Source of the DNA: Microbacterium testaceum
Lineage (GTDB): Bacteria > Actinomycetota > Actinomycetes > Actinomycetales > Microbacteriaceae
DNA length: 57,500 nt
Assembly (NCBI RefSeq): GCF_003075375.1
Contig: NZ_QDFT01000020.1
Coordinates: forward strand, 1-57,500
Reading direction: 5' to 3'
Each line of letters starts with the position of its first letter. Position 1 is the first letter of the stretch. Below, piece after piece: positions 32,410 to 40,659 of this stretch. Below the pieces are notes generated by a model. The model was given only the letters and a program-made list of their open reading frames with translations. It did no database searches and was not told the DNA's origin. The translations under genes and the position numbers were made by a program.

Positions 32410-33186
32410 GTGACCTTGGCCTCTCCCGCCCCGGCATCCGTCGCGGATCCCACCGCGCCCCTGCTGGACTTCCGCAACGTCGCCATGACGTTCCCCAACG
32501 GCACCACCGCGCTCTCGGGTGTCGACCTCACCGTCGGCCGCGGCGAATTCGTCAGCGTCGTCGGGCCCTCGGGCTGCGGCAAGTCGACGCTGCTGCGCAT
32601 CGCCTCGGGCCTCGAGTCGGCGAGCGAGGGCACAGCGACCGTCAACACCGACCGCATCGGCTACGTCTTCCAGGACGCCACGCTGCTGCCCTGGCGCGAC
32701 GTGCGCTCCAACGTCGAACTGCTCGCCGAGCTCAACTGGCAGCCCAAGCGCGTGCGCGCGCCCAAGGCGCAGTGGGCGATCGACCTGGTCGGCCTGAACG
32801 GCTTCGAGAAGCACCTGCCCAAGCAGATGTCCGGCGGCATGAAGATGCGCACCTCGCTGGCCCGCTCGCTCACCCTCGACCCCGAGCTGTTCCTGTTCGA
32901 CGAGCCGTTCGGCGCTCTCGACGAGATCACCCGCGAGCGCCTCAACGACGAACTCATCAAGATCTTCGTCGCCCAGCGCTTCGGGGGCCTGTTCATCACC
33001 CACTCGGTCTCCGAGGCCGTCTACCTCTCCACCAAGGTCGTCGTGATGTCGGGTCGCCCCGGCCACCTCGTCGACACCTTCGAGGTCCCCTTCGACCTGC
33101 CCCGCGACCCCGAGATCCGCTACACGGGCGAATTCGCGAAGCTCGTCGGCGAGGTCTCCCACGCCCTCCGGGAAGGACACTCATGA
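32410..33186 (+). CDS. NMT1/SsuB-type ABC transporter ATPase
   Basis: A 258-aa single-domain ATPase. It has Walker A VGPSGCGKST, the Q-loop in RIGYVFQDATLLPWRDV, the signature MSGGMKMRTSLARSL and Walker B LFLFDEPFGALDEIT, then the switch His in GLFITHSVSEA. The set is typical of ATPases for nitrate, sulfonate, taurine or pyrimidine importers. GTG 32410 is preferred over in-frame GTG 32398, because GGAAAGTGAG then serves as the binding site. It overlaps the permease gene by ATGA. Confidence 0.92.
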   Translation: MTLASPAPASVADPTAPLLDFRNVAMTFPNGTTALSGVDLTVGRGEFVSVVGPSGCGKSTLLRIASGLESASEGTATVNTDRIGYVFQDATLLPWRDVRSNVELLAELNWQPKRVRAPKAQWAIDLVGLNGFEKHLPKQMSGGMKMRTSLARSLTLDPELFLFDEPFGALDEITRERLNDELIKIFVAQRFGGLFITHSVSEAVYLSTKVVVMSGRPGHLVDTFEVPFDLPRDPEIRYTGEFAKLVGEVSHALREGHS

Positions 33187-34076
33187 GCACCACCTCCGCA
33201 GAGCCGGTCGTCGCCGCGTCGGACGCGTCCACGGCATCCCCTCCTCCGCCCGTCGAGCCGCCCCGCCCGCGCGCGGGCGCCCGCCGCCGGGGCTTCGGCG
33301 CCAACGCGGCCCTCGTGGGCCCGCCGCTCGGGGTCCTCGTCGTGCTCATCGGCGCCTGGTACGGCGTCTCGATCGCGCTCAGCGCCTCGGGCAAGGGCTT
33401 CCTGCTGCCGATGCCGCACGAGATGTTCACCCTCGGCTTCTTCGACCCGCAGGTCGGCGCCGACATCTGGGTCGCCCTGTTCCGCACGACGGGCGTCGCC
33501 CTCACGGGACTCGCGATCGCGATGGTCATCGGCATCGGCTGGGCGATCGCGATGTCGATGGCCCGCTGGATCGAGCGCTCCACCTACGCCTACGCCGTGG
33601 TGCTGCAGTGCATCCCGATCCTCGCCCTCGTGCCGCTCGTCGGCTTCTGGTTCGGCTACGAGTTCCTCGCCCGCGTGATCGTGTGCGTGCTGATCGCCCT
33701 GTTCCCGATGGTGTCGAACACCCTGTTCGGCCTGCAGTCGGTCGACAAGTCGCAGCGCGAGCTCTTCCGCCTGCAGAAGGCCGACCGCTGGACGGTGCTC
33801 ACCAAGCTCACCCTCCCGGCGGCCCTGCCCTCGATCTTCGTCGGCATGCGCACCTCGGCCGGTCTGTCGGTCATCGGCGCGATCGTCGGCGACTACTTCT
33901 TCCGCCGCGGCGAGCCGGGCATCGGTTCGCTGATCGCCAACTACCAGTCGCGCCTGCAGAGCGCCGAACTGTTCGCCGCGATCCTCGCCGCCTGCCTGCT
34001 CGGCGTCGCGATCTTCGCCCTCTTCGGCTGGCTGTCGAAGGTGGCCGTCGGCCGCTGGTACGACAGCACGCTCTGA
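33183..34076 (+). CDS. NMT1/SsuC-type ABC transporter permease
   Basis: A 297-aa permease with a Pro/Arg-rich N-terminal tail and about six transmembrane helices (such as LGVLVVLIGAWYGVSIALSA and TTGVALTGLAIAMVIGIGWA). The coupling region LQCIPILALVPLVGFWFG and the EAA-like LPAALPSIFVGMRTSAGLSV are typical of the SsuC/TauC/ThiX group. It forms the channel for the ATPase and the binding protein encoded at 34210-35385. The ATG at 33183 overlaps the ATPase stop. A stem-loop lies between this gene and the binding-protein gene. Confidence 0.92.
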   Translation: MSTTSAEPVVAASDASTASPPPPVEPPRPRAGARRRGFGANAALVGPPLGVLVVLIGAWYGVSIALSASGKGFLLPMPHEMFTLGFFDPQVGADIWVALFRTTGVALTGLAIAMVIGIGWAIAMSMARWIERSTYAYAVVLQCIPILALVPLVGFWFGYEFLARVIVCVLIALFPMVSNTLFGLQSVDKSQRELFRLQKADRWTVLTKLTLPAALPSIFVGMRTSAGLSVIGAIVGDYFFRRGEPGIGSLIANYQSRLQSAELFAAILAACLLGVAIFALFGWLSKVAVGRWYDSTL

Positions 34077-34098
34077 CCCGACCCCGGATGCCACGCCT

Positions 34099-34121
34099 CC
34101 CCCGCACGCGATGTGCGGGGG
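34099..34121 (+). promoter_or_regulatory. Intercistronic stem-loop between permease and binding-protein genes
   Basis: Perfect 9-bp stem CCCCCGCAC (34099-34107) with its complement at 34113-34121 and a 5-nt loop, in the 133-bp gap. It may attenuate read-through or protect mRNA ends. Confidence 0.55.
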
Positions 34122-34209
34122 GCGGTGTCCGGCGTTCCCGAAAACACCGTTTCCGTCCCACGCACCGACCTGTACCCGACAGCCACACCGTCACAGAAAG
34201 CGAACCAGC

Positions 34210-35385
34210 ATGCAGCGCTCCACCCTTCTCCGCGGCACCGCCGTCACCGGCGCCGTCGCGATCGCCCTCACCCTGACCTCGTGCGCCGGTAGCGCCGCCG
34301 AGAGCGCCCCCGCCGCCGACATGGAGATCGGCTCGGTCGACCTCTCGACGGATTGCCCCTCGACCGTCGTCATCCAGACGGACTGGAACCCCGAGGCCGA
34401 GCACGGTCACCTCTACGAGATGATCAAGGACGACTACACGATCGACGCCAACACGAAGGCGGTCACCGGTCCCCTCATGTCGGACGGCGAGTACACCGGC
34501 GTCAACCTCGAGATCCGCGCCGGCGGTCCCGCGATCGGCTTCCAGACGGTGTCGGCCCAGATGTATCAGGACGACGCGATCACCCTCGGCTACGTCAGCA
34601 CCGACGAGGCGATCCAGCTCTCGGGCACGACGCCCACCAAGGCCGTGTTCGCCCCCCTCGACATCAGCCCGACCATGGTGATGTGGGACCCGGCGACCTA
34701 CCCGAACGTCAAGACGGTGGATGACGTCAAGGGCGCTCTCTCGGCGAACGGCGGCGTGTGGCGCTACTTCGACGGATCGGCCTACATCGAGTACCTCAAG
34801 AGCGCGGGCCTGGCCGACTCGGCCATCCTCGACGGCTCGTACGACGGCACGCCGTCGAACTTCGTCGCCGCCGGCGGCAAGGACATGCAGCAGGGCTTCG
34901 CCTCGGCCGAGCCGTACGTCTATCAGAACGAGGTCTCGGCGTGGGGCAAGCCCGTCGACTTCGCGCTCATCCACGACGCCGGATGGCAGACGTACCAGTC
35001 GTCGGTGTCGGTCAAGGCCGGCGACTTCGACAAGCTCAGCCCCTGCCTCGAGAAGCTCGTCCCCGTGCTGCAGAAGGCGGGCGTCGCGTACTACAAGGAC
35101 CCGTCCGCCGCGAACGACCTGATCCTCAAGCTCGTCGACGAGTACGCCACGGGCTGGACGTACACACAGGGCGTCGCCGACTACTCGGTCAAGACGCAGG
35201 TCGACCTGGGCCTGGTCGGCAACGGCCCCGACTCGACCTACGGCAACTTCGACGAGGGTCGCTTCGACGACTTCTTCACCAAGGCGAGCAAGGTCTACAC
35301 CGACCTCGGCACCCCGCCGGCATCGGGCTACACCCCGGCCGACCTGTACACGAACCAGTTCATCGACACGTCGATCTCGTTCTGA
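34210..35385 (+). CDS. NMT1/THI5-like substrate-binding lipoprotein
   Basis: A 391-aa lipoprotein with lipobox LTLTSC (Cys about 25). The mature protein has the NMT1/THI5-like pattern for small organic substrates: TVVIQTDWNPEAEHGHLYEM, a GYVSTDEAIQLSGTTPTKAV loop, MVMWDPATYPNVKTVDDVKG, YQNEVSAWGKPVDFALIHDA and SPCLEKLVPVLQKAGVAYY. Known relatives bind pyrimidine precursors, sulfonates, nitrate or hydantoins. It should deliver its ligand to the importer encoded just upstream. The ATG at 34210 begins a normal signal peptide. A terminator-like hairpin follows the gene. Confidence 0.9.
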   Translation: MQRSTLLRGTAVTGAVAIALTLTSCAGSAAESAPAADMEIGSVDLSTDCPSTVVIQTDWNPEAEHGHLYEMIKDDYTIDANTKAVTGPLMSDGEYTGVNLEIRAGGPAIGFQTVSAQMYQDDAITLGYVSTDEAIQLSGTTPTKAVFAPLDISPTMVMWDPATYPNVKTVDDVKGALSANGGVWRYFDGSAYIEYLKSAGLADSAILDGSYDGTPSNFVAAGGKDMQQGFASAEPYVYQNEVSAWGKPVDFALIHDAGWQTYQSSVSVKAGDFDKLSPCLEKLVPVLQKAGVAYYKDPSAANDLILKLVDEYATGWTYTQGVADYSVKTQVDLGLVGNGPDSTYGNFDEGRFDDFFTKASKVYTDLGTPPASGYTPADLYTNQFIDTSISF

Positions 35386-35389
35386 CCCG

Positions 35390-35422
35390 ACGGCCCGGTC
35401 CGCCTCGCGCGGGCCGGGCCGT
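35390..35422 (+). terminator. Terminator-like hairpin after the binding-protein gene
   Basis: ACGGCCCGG (35390-35398) pairs with CCGGGCCGT (35414-35422). A short TTT lies a few bases further on. It directly follows the stop at 35385. Confidence 0.6.
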
Positions 35423-35435
35423 CCGGTTTCTCCGC

Positions 35436-35500
35436 GAGACAGCATCCTGCTGACGACTCGGCGTCATTCTGCGTCCGAATCGTCAGCCAGATGCGGTCTC
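35436..35500. repeat. 65-bp palindromic element, copy A
   Basis: Begins GAGACAGCATCCTGCTGACG and ends with ATGCGGTCTC. GAGAC/GTCTC and GCTGACGA/TCGTCAGC arms give an interrupted hairpin. Related copies of exactly 65 bp occur at 39044-39108 (inverted) and 51148-51212. Confidence 0.8.
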
Positions 35501-35547
35501 ACGGCCCCGACGCACCCCACCCCCACCGTTCCACCCGGAGACACCCC

Positions 35548-36879
35548 ATGAGCGACACCGCCACCCGCGTCCTCTCCCTCGAGGACGAACTGCTCGACCT
35601 GCTCGGCCCCGCCGCGGTCAGCACCGAACCGCGCGTCCGCGAACGCGCCAGCGTCGACGGCTCCCCCATGTCGCCGATCATCGCGGCCAAACTCCCCCTG
35701 GGTCTGGCCGACCTCGTCGTCTTCGCCGCCGACGCCGAGCAGATCGCCACGGCCGTGGCCGCGGCATCCCGTCACGGAGTCCCGGTCACCGTCCGCGGCA
35801 AGGGCACCGGCAACTACGGCCAGGGCATCCCGATGAGCGGCGGCCTGGTGATCGACACCACCCGCGCCAAGGCCATCGTCGAGGTCGGCGACGGGTACAT
35901 CACCGCCGAGGCCGGCACCCCGATGGTGCTGCTCGAGCAGGCCGCGTGGGCGGCCGGGCAGGCGCTGTGGATGTATCCCTCGACCGCGCAGTCCACGATC
36001 GGCGGCTTCCTCTCGGGCGGCTCGGGCGGCACCGGGTCGATCGAGCACGGCTCCAACGACCGCGGCTTCGTCGCCGCCCTCGACGTCGTGCACGCCGACG
36101 GCAGCCCCGAGATCATCCACGTCGAGGGCGACGAGGCCCAGAAGTACGTGCACAACTACGGCACGGCCGGCGTCATCGTCCGCGCGACCGTGCGCCTCGA
36201 GCCGCTCCGCGAGTGGCGGGGCCTGTGGGCGAGCTTCCCGGACTTCGCGGGAACGCTCTCGGTGGTGCAGACCATCGGCAACCTCGACCCCTCGCCACGG
36301 CTGGTGTCGGGCGACGGGCCCGAGATCTCGGCATCCCTCCCCGCCGACGAGGCCATCCCCGCGGGGCGCTCCAGCCTGCGGGTGATCCTGGATGCCGCGC
36401 AGATCGAGACCGTGACCGCGATCATCGAGGGAGCGGGCGGTCGCGTCGAGGCGGTGCGCGAGGGCCCGCAGGCCAGCATCCGCCTGTCGATGCTCAGCTA
36501 CAACCACCCGATCGAGTGGTTCCAGAAGAGCCAGCCGCACGAGGTCTTCCACCTCGAGGTCGCGGGCGCACCGCTCGCCGACGATGTCGCCGCCGTCGAG
36601 GCCGTCTTCCCGGGGGCGCACCTGCACATCGAGTCGACGAAGGCCTTCCCGATCGGCATGCTCGCCGCGCCGTACGTCAGCGAAGAGGACGTCTACCGCG
36701 GGATCGCCGCCCTCAACGCGATCGGCGTGGGCGTGCACAACCCCCACCAGTGGAACGTCGACTTCAACGTCGAGCAGACCGCCGAGACCGCGCGCGTCAC
36801 CGACCCGAACGGGCTGCTGAACCCCGGCAAGCTCGACCCCGACTACGCCGGTGCGCGCAAGGGAGCGATCATCTCATGA
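35548..36879 (+). CDS. FAD-linked oxidase (GlcD/VAO type)
   Basis: A 443-aa flavoprotein with the FAD_binding_4 fold: VTVRGKGTGNYGQGIPMSGG (pyrophosphate-binding loop) and STIGGFLSGGSGGTGSIEHG, then NYGTAGVIVRATVRLEPL. The C-terminus NGLLNPGKLDPD is the usual end of the family. Relatives oxidise hydroxy acids such as glycolate and lactate, or other alcohols and amines. Start ATG 35548 has CCGGAGACACC upstream. It overlaps the creatininase gene by ATGA, so the two probably act in sequence. Substrate unknown; cytoplasmic, as no signal peptide is visible. Confidence 0.88.
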   Translation: MSDTATRVLSLEDELLDLLGPAAVSTEPRVRERASVDGSPMSPIIAAKLPLGLADLVVFAADAEQIATAVAAASRHGVPVTVRGKGTGNYGQGIPMSGGLVIDTTRAKAIVEVGDGYITAEAGTPMVLLEQAAWAAGQALWMYPSTAQSTIGGFLSGGSGGTGSIEHGSNDRGFVAALDVVHADGSPEIIHVEGDEAQKYVHNYGTAGVIVRATVRLEPLREWRGLWASFPDFAGTLSVVQTIGNLDPSPRLVSGDGPEISASLPADEAIPAGRSSLRVILDAAQIETVTAIIEGAGGRVEAVREGPQASIRLSMLSYNHPIEWFQKSQPHEVFHLEVAGAPLADDVAAVEAVFPGAHLHIESTKAFPIGMLAAPYVSEEDVYRGIAALNAIGVGVHNPHQWNVDFNVEQTAETARVTDPNGLLNPGKLDPDYAGARKGAIIS

Positions 36880-37655
36880 CCCGGCTGCTGGCCGAGCTGA
36901 GCGGCCCCGCCGCCGCCGAAGCCCTGACCGAGCGCTCGATCGTCGTGCTGCCCACCGGCGCGATCGAGCACCACGGTCCGCATCTGCCTCTGGCGACGGA
37001 TGCCATCGTCGCCGAGGCGTCGGCGACGGCCGCCGTCGCGCGGGCCGCGGCCCAGGGGCTCGACGTCTGGCAGCTGCCGACGCTGTCGATCACGAAGTCC
37101 GACGAGCACTCGTGGGCCCCCGGGACGCTCTGGCTCACGCCCGAGACGATGATGCAGACGATCGTCGACATCGGCCGTTCGCTGCTGACGACCCGCGCCC
37201 GCACGCTCGTCTTCCTCAACGGGCACGGCGGCAATGTCGCTTTGCTGAACGTGGCGAACCGGGAGCTGCGCCGCCGCTTCGGCCTGCGCACGTTCTTCAT
37301 GCCCGCCGCACGCGTGCCCTCGTTCGACGGCACCGACGGGGGTCCGGACGAACACGGCACCGGCATCCACGCCGGACACAGCGAGACGAGCATGATCATG
37401 CACCTGCGTCCCGAGCTCGTGGATGCCACGAAGTTCGAGGCGACGGTGCCGGCGCACATCGGCGACTTCCGCCACATCGGCTTCAACGGCAAGCCCGTGA
37501 CCTTCGGGTGGCTGTCGAACGACTTCGGGCCCACCGGGGTGCTCGGTGACCCGACCGGCGCCAACGCCGCCCACGGGGCTCGGCTGTTCGAGGACAGCGT
37601 GTCGTTCGTCGTCGAGGCGCTCGAAGAGATCAGCCGATTCGACTACACCGCGTGA
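36876..37655 (+). CDS. Creatininase-family amidohydrolase
   Basis: A 259-aa protein with the creatininase metal motifs: LPTGAIEHHGPHLPLATDA (Glu, His and Asp ligands), VFLNGHGGNVALL, and HAGHSETSMIMHLRPELVD (His and Glu). The family hydrolyses cyclic or linear amides, including creatinine and formamidopyrimidine intermediates. The ATG at 36876 overlaps the oxidase stop by 4 bp. Together with the cytosine deaminase-like hydrolase and the NMT1-type importer just upstream, it suggests ring or amide opening of an imported nitrogenous compound (inference). Confidence 0.88.
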   Translation: MTRLLAELSGPAAAEALTERSIVVLPTGAIEHHGPHLPLATDAIVAEASATAAVARAAAQGLDVWQLPTLSITKSDEHSWAPGTLWLTPETMMQTIVDIGRSLLTTRARTLVFLNGHGGNVALLNVANRELRRRFGLRTFFMPAARVPSFDGTDGGPDEHGTGIHAGHSETSMIMHLRPELVDATKFEATVPAHIGDFRHIGFNGKPVTFGWLSNDFGPTGVLGDPTGANAAHGARLFEDSVSFVVEALEEISRFDYTA

Positions 37656-37669
37656 GGGGCGCGGGGCGG

Positions 37670-37731
37670 GCACGACTCCTGCAGATCCGGCGTCTCTGCG
37701 ACGAGAGCGCCCCGTCCTGCAGGAGTTGTGC
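37670..37731. repeat. 62-bp inverted repeat between creatininase and MFS genes
   Basis: GCACGACTCCTGCAG (37670-37684) pairs with CTGCAGGAGTTGTGC (37717-37731) in 14 of 15 positions, with 32 bp between. It may be a terminator or a REP-like element of a family different from the 65-bp one. Confidence 0.65.
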
Positions 37732-37752
37732 GGCGGACGGGGCGGTGCGCCC

Positions 37753-38979
37753 GTGAGCGCGGCCGCAGAGACCGGCCCGGGCGTCCGCGCCTACGGCCAG
37801 GTGCTGCGCCTGCCCGGGGCGCGCAGCTTCGTCGCCGCGGGCATCCTCGCGCGGTTCCCCCGGGCGACCCTGTCGCTCGGCATCATCCTGCTCGTCTCGG
37901 CGGCGACCGGCAGCTTCGCCTCGGCGGGCCTGGTGGTCGCTCCCCTCGTCGGCGGGATGGCGGTCGCCGCGCCCCTGTGGTCGTCGCGCATGGATCGGCA
38001 CGGACAGGCGCGCGTGATCCTGGTCTCGCTCGGATGCCTCGTGCTCGCGGCATCCGTCCTGCTCCTGCTCGTGCGGACCGGGGCGCCGTTCTGGACGTGG
38101 CTCCTCGCCGCCTTCGCGACGGGCGCGGCGACGCCGGATCTCACCTCGGCCGTGCGCGCGCGGTGGACGGTGCTCGCGCCGCCGTCGCAGCGCACCGCCG
38201 CCCTGGCCCTCGAGACGATCGCTGATCAGATGGTCTTCATCGCCGGTCCTCCCGCGATCACCGCGGTCGCCGCGGCCCTGGACCCGGGCGTGGCGATGCT
38301 CGGCTCGCTGGCGCTCGGCGTGGCCGGCGGCGTGTGGCTCGCCGCACAGCGCCGCACGCAGCCGACACCCGTCCCGGGGGTGCGCCGGAGCGGTCCGGTG
38401 CTGCCCCCGGCGGGCGTCGTCCCGATCGCCCTGGCGTGCATCGCGCTGGGCGGGGTGTTCGGCGCGTTCGACGTGAGCCTGGTCGGCTGGGCCGAGCTGA
38501 ACGACCGGCCGTGGCTCGCCGGCCCCGCGTTCAGCGTCCTGGCGGTCGCGATCGCGATCGGCTCGGTCGTGACCGGGGCGCGGACATGGGCGCTCTCGCC
38601 CGCCGCACGCTACATCGGATTCGCGGCGTTGGCGGCGACGGTCGCGATCGCTCTTCCGTTCGCGCAGGGATCGGTTCCGGTGCTGTTCGGGACGATCCTG
38701 CTGCTCGGGCTGGCGGTGTCGCCGGTGATGGTGTCGGGGATCCTCGTGGCATCCGCCCGTGCTCCCGAGGGACGCGTGACCGAGACTCTCGCGTATCCCA
38801 CCGCCGCGATGTCGCTCGGTGTTCCGATCGGTGGCGTGATCGCCGGAGCGGCCCTGGATGCCACCGGCCCCGCGACCGCGCTCGTCACCATCGCTGTGGC
38901 CCTGGCTATCGCCGCCGTCGTCGCCGCGTTCGGCGAGGCGCTGCTGCGCGCCGCGGGCGCGCGGGGCACGCGGGCGTGA
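37753..38979 (+). CDS. MFS transporter
   Basis: A 408-aa membrane protein with about 12 hydrophobic segments and the MFS loop-2/3 motif reduced to SSRMDRHGQARVILVS. Other segments include LPGARSFVAAGILARFPRAT and MSLGVPIGGVIAGAALDATG. The pattern resembles small-molecule exporters of the arabinose-efflux type (COG2814). The GTG at 37753 starts just before the first helix; longer frames run through the 62-bp inverted repeat. Substrate unknown; possibly efflux of a catabolic product. Confidence 0.85.
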   Translation: MSAAAETGPGVRAYGQVLRLPGARSFVAAGILARFPRATLSLGIILLVSAATGSFASAGLVVAPLVGGMAVAAPLWSSRMDRHGQARVILVSLGCLVLAASVLLLLVRTGAPFWTWLLAAFATGAATPDLTSAVRARWTVLAPPSQRTAALALETIADQMVFIAGPPAITAVAAALDPGVAMLGSLALGVAGGVWLAAQRRTQPTPVPGVRRSGPVLPPAGVVPIALACIALGGVFGAFDVSLVGWAELNDRPWLAGPAFSVLAVAIAIGSVVTGARTWALSPAARYIGFAALAATVAIALPFAQGSVPVLFGTILLLGLAVSPVMVSGILVASARAPEGRVTETLAYPTAAMSLGVPIGGVIAGAALDATGPATALVTIAVALAIAAVVAAFGEALLRAAGARGTRA

Positions 38980-39043
38980 GGCCCGGGCGGCCGCGGCGCC
39001 GCGCCGGGCGCCGCGGTGACGGGGCGCCGCGCGCGGTGACCGC

Positions 39044-39108
39044 GAGACGGCACCGTGCTGACGAGACGGTGTCAGAATGTCGCCGAGTCGTCAGCGGAGT
39101 GCAGTCTC
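39044..39108. repeat. 65-bp palindromic element, copy B (inverted)
   Basis: Begins GAGACGGCACCGTGCTGACG and ends GAGTGCAGTCTC; its reverse complement aligns with copies A and C. It overlaps the last 37 bases of the alpha/beta hydrolase gene, whose stop is at 39072, so the repeat supplies the protein's C-terminal residues. Confidence 0.8.
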
Positions 39109-39914
39109 GCGAGGCCGATGACCCTCGCGAGGGCGGCGCCCAGGTGGCGCAGCACCGACACGTGCCCGTCGTCGGGGTGCAGCTCGAGCGTCGCGCGCGG
39201 CAGGACGGCGGCGAGAGCCCGAGCGTGTGCGGGCGGGATCACCCGGTCGCGCTCCCCCTGGACGAGCAGAACGGATGCCGCCACCTCCGCCGGCGCGAAC
39301 CCCCACGGCCGGGTGAAGGCGAGGTCGTCGTCGATGAGTCCGTCCGGTCCGTCGGCGTCGGCCGCTCCGGCGTCGGCTCCGAGCGACGCCCACTCCCCCT
39401 GCAGCGCGGCGTAGTCGGCATCCACGAATTGCGCCGGATCGAACTCGTCGGTCGCGGCGAAGCGTCGTCTGTCGTCCTCGCCGACCGCGGCGGCGCGGAG
39501 TCCGCCGGGCGCCTGCATCCCGGCGAACCACCACGGTTCGTCGACGAACGGTGCGGGCGACGCGAGAGTGACCACCGCGCGGACGAGCTGCGGCATGACC
39601 GCGGCGCACGCGAGCGCGTGCGGGCCGCCGCCCGAGGCTCCCACCGAGATGACGGATGCCACCCCCAGCCCCTCGAGCACCGGGCGGAGCCCCCGCGCGA
39701 CGTCGACGACACGGCGTCCGGGCACCCGCGGCGACCCGGCGTAGGCCGGACGCGCCACCGAGACGACCGCGAGCCCGTGCGCCTCGGCCGCCAGGCGGAC
39801 GGGCTCGAGGATGGCTCCGGTCTGCGGCGATCCGTGGTGCCACAGCACGACCTCCCTCCCGGCGATGTCGTCGTGCGAGGTGTGGACGTCGAGCCCGGCG
39901 ATGGTCGTACGCAT
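39072..39914 (-). CDS. Alpha/beta hydrolase
   Basis: A 280-aa alpha/beta hydrolase. The oxyanion region is VVLWHHGSPQTG, the nucleophile elbow SVGASGGGPHALA (Ser in GASGG) and the catalytic His is in HPDDGHVSVLRH; LLVQGERDRVIPP marks the acid-loop strand. The ATG at 39914 is the natural start, as upstream sequence is not conserved-looking. The C-terminus (RLHSADDSATF) is encoded by a 65-bp repeat element, so the native end may have been replaced. Converges with the MFS gene; substrate unknown. Confidence 0.87.
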   Translation of the reverse strand: MRTTIAGLDVHTSHDDIAGREVVLWHHGSPQTGAILEPVRLAAEAHGLAVVSVARPAYAGSPRVPGRRVVDVARGLRPVLEGLGVASVISVGASGGGPHALACAAVMPQLVRAVVTLASPAPFVDEPWWFAGMQAPGGLRAAAVGEDDRRRFAATDEFDPAQFVDADYAALQGEWASLGADAGAADADGPDGLIDDDLAFTRPWGFAPAEVAASVLLVQGERDRVIPPAHARALAAVLPRATLELHPDDGHVSVLRHLGAALARVIGLARLHSADDSATF

Positions 39915-39984
39915 GCGGCCAGGTTCGCACAGTGGCCGGAGAAACCGCCGACTTATCTTCGCCTCGCGTGGGCGCCCTCGTCCG

Positions 39985-40194
39985 CTAGTCGCCCTGCCTC
40001 CGGACAAGGCGAACAGCGAGCAGAACGTGCGCAACCGCACACACCGCGAGGAGGGCAAGAACGACACCGGGAGTGAACGAGGGCACGTCCGCCTCAAACG
40101 CTGAGAGCGCGACGGGCGGCACCACGGCACTCAGAAGAGCACAAAAGAGGAATGATAATGAGAGCAGCGTCGCAATCCGCACTTTATCTTTCAT
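39985..40194 (-). CDS. Small two-helix membrane protein
   Basis: A 69-aa protein with two transmembrane helices (IATLLSLSFLFCALLSAVVP, then GVVLALLAVCAVAHVLLAV) and a basic end (RLVRRQGD). The ATG at 40194 has GAGGGG three bases upstream. It lies 6 bp after the secreted-protein gene on the same strand, so the two form an operon. No family is recognised. A membrane immunity or accessory role for the secreted partner is possible but not shown. GC is lower than in the flanking genes. Confidence 0.65.
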   Translation of the reverse strand: MKDKVRIATLLSLSFLFCALLSAVVPPVALSAFEADVPSFTPGVVLALLAVCAVAHVLLAVRLVRRQGD

Positions 40195-40200
40195 GACCCC

Positions 40201-40629
40201 TCAGCATTTATAAGTCGTGAGACTAAAATTGAAGTCATCACCAATTTTATGCCAAGCGCCGTCTCCGTGCAGGTAGTTCTTGGCTTGAGTTGTGCCTCCC
40301 GACCCATAGAACCAGGCGCACACACCCCGGGCCAGGAGGTACCCGTCGGCGTCCTTAATTGCCGTGCGGGAGGAATCTCCGGGCCGCACAGAAAAAGTCA
40401 CCCCCGTCGGACGTCCCGCCGAGTTGCTCCAGTCGGCGCCTACAAGGATAGGAAACTGCGAGTTCTTCGAGTTTGCGACGGTGCCACAGAATACCCATCG
40501 GCAGTCGCTTGCATATGCGGTTACGGGGACGAAGCATGCCAGCGATGTCGTCGCTGCCACGACCAGCGCGAGCAGTCGACGGCGCCATCCAGCTGACGAG
40601 GCCTCAGACCGCGAAGAGTGAGTGAACAT
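40201..40629 (-). CDS. Secreted Cys-containing protein, function unknown
   Basis: About 142 aa from the ATG at 40629. An Arg-rich start and hydrophobic core (LLALVVAATTSLACFVPV), then an AYA cleavage-like motif, make a signal peptide. The mature part of about 105 residues has four cysteines (CRWVFC, GVCAWFYG, and a terminal Cys), enough for two disulfides, and is polar and Gly/Ser-rich. A GTG at 40659 would add ten residues. No family is recognised; size, export and the coupled membrane-protein gene resemble bacteriocin-like pairs, which is only a hypothesis. Confidence 0.6.
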   Translation of the reverse strand: MFTHSSRSEASSAGWRRRLLALVVAATTSLACFVPVTAYASDCRWVFCGTVANSKNSQFPILVGADWSNSAGRPTGVTFSVRPGDSSRTAIKDADGYLLARGVCAWFYGSGGTTQAKNYLHGDGAWHKIGDDFNFSLTTYKC

Positions 40630-40659
40630 GCGCTTACGCTCGCAGCGGCTGAGCCCCAC

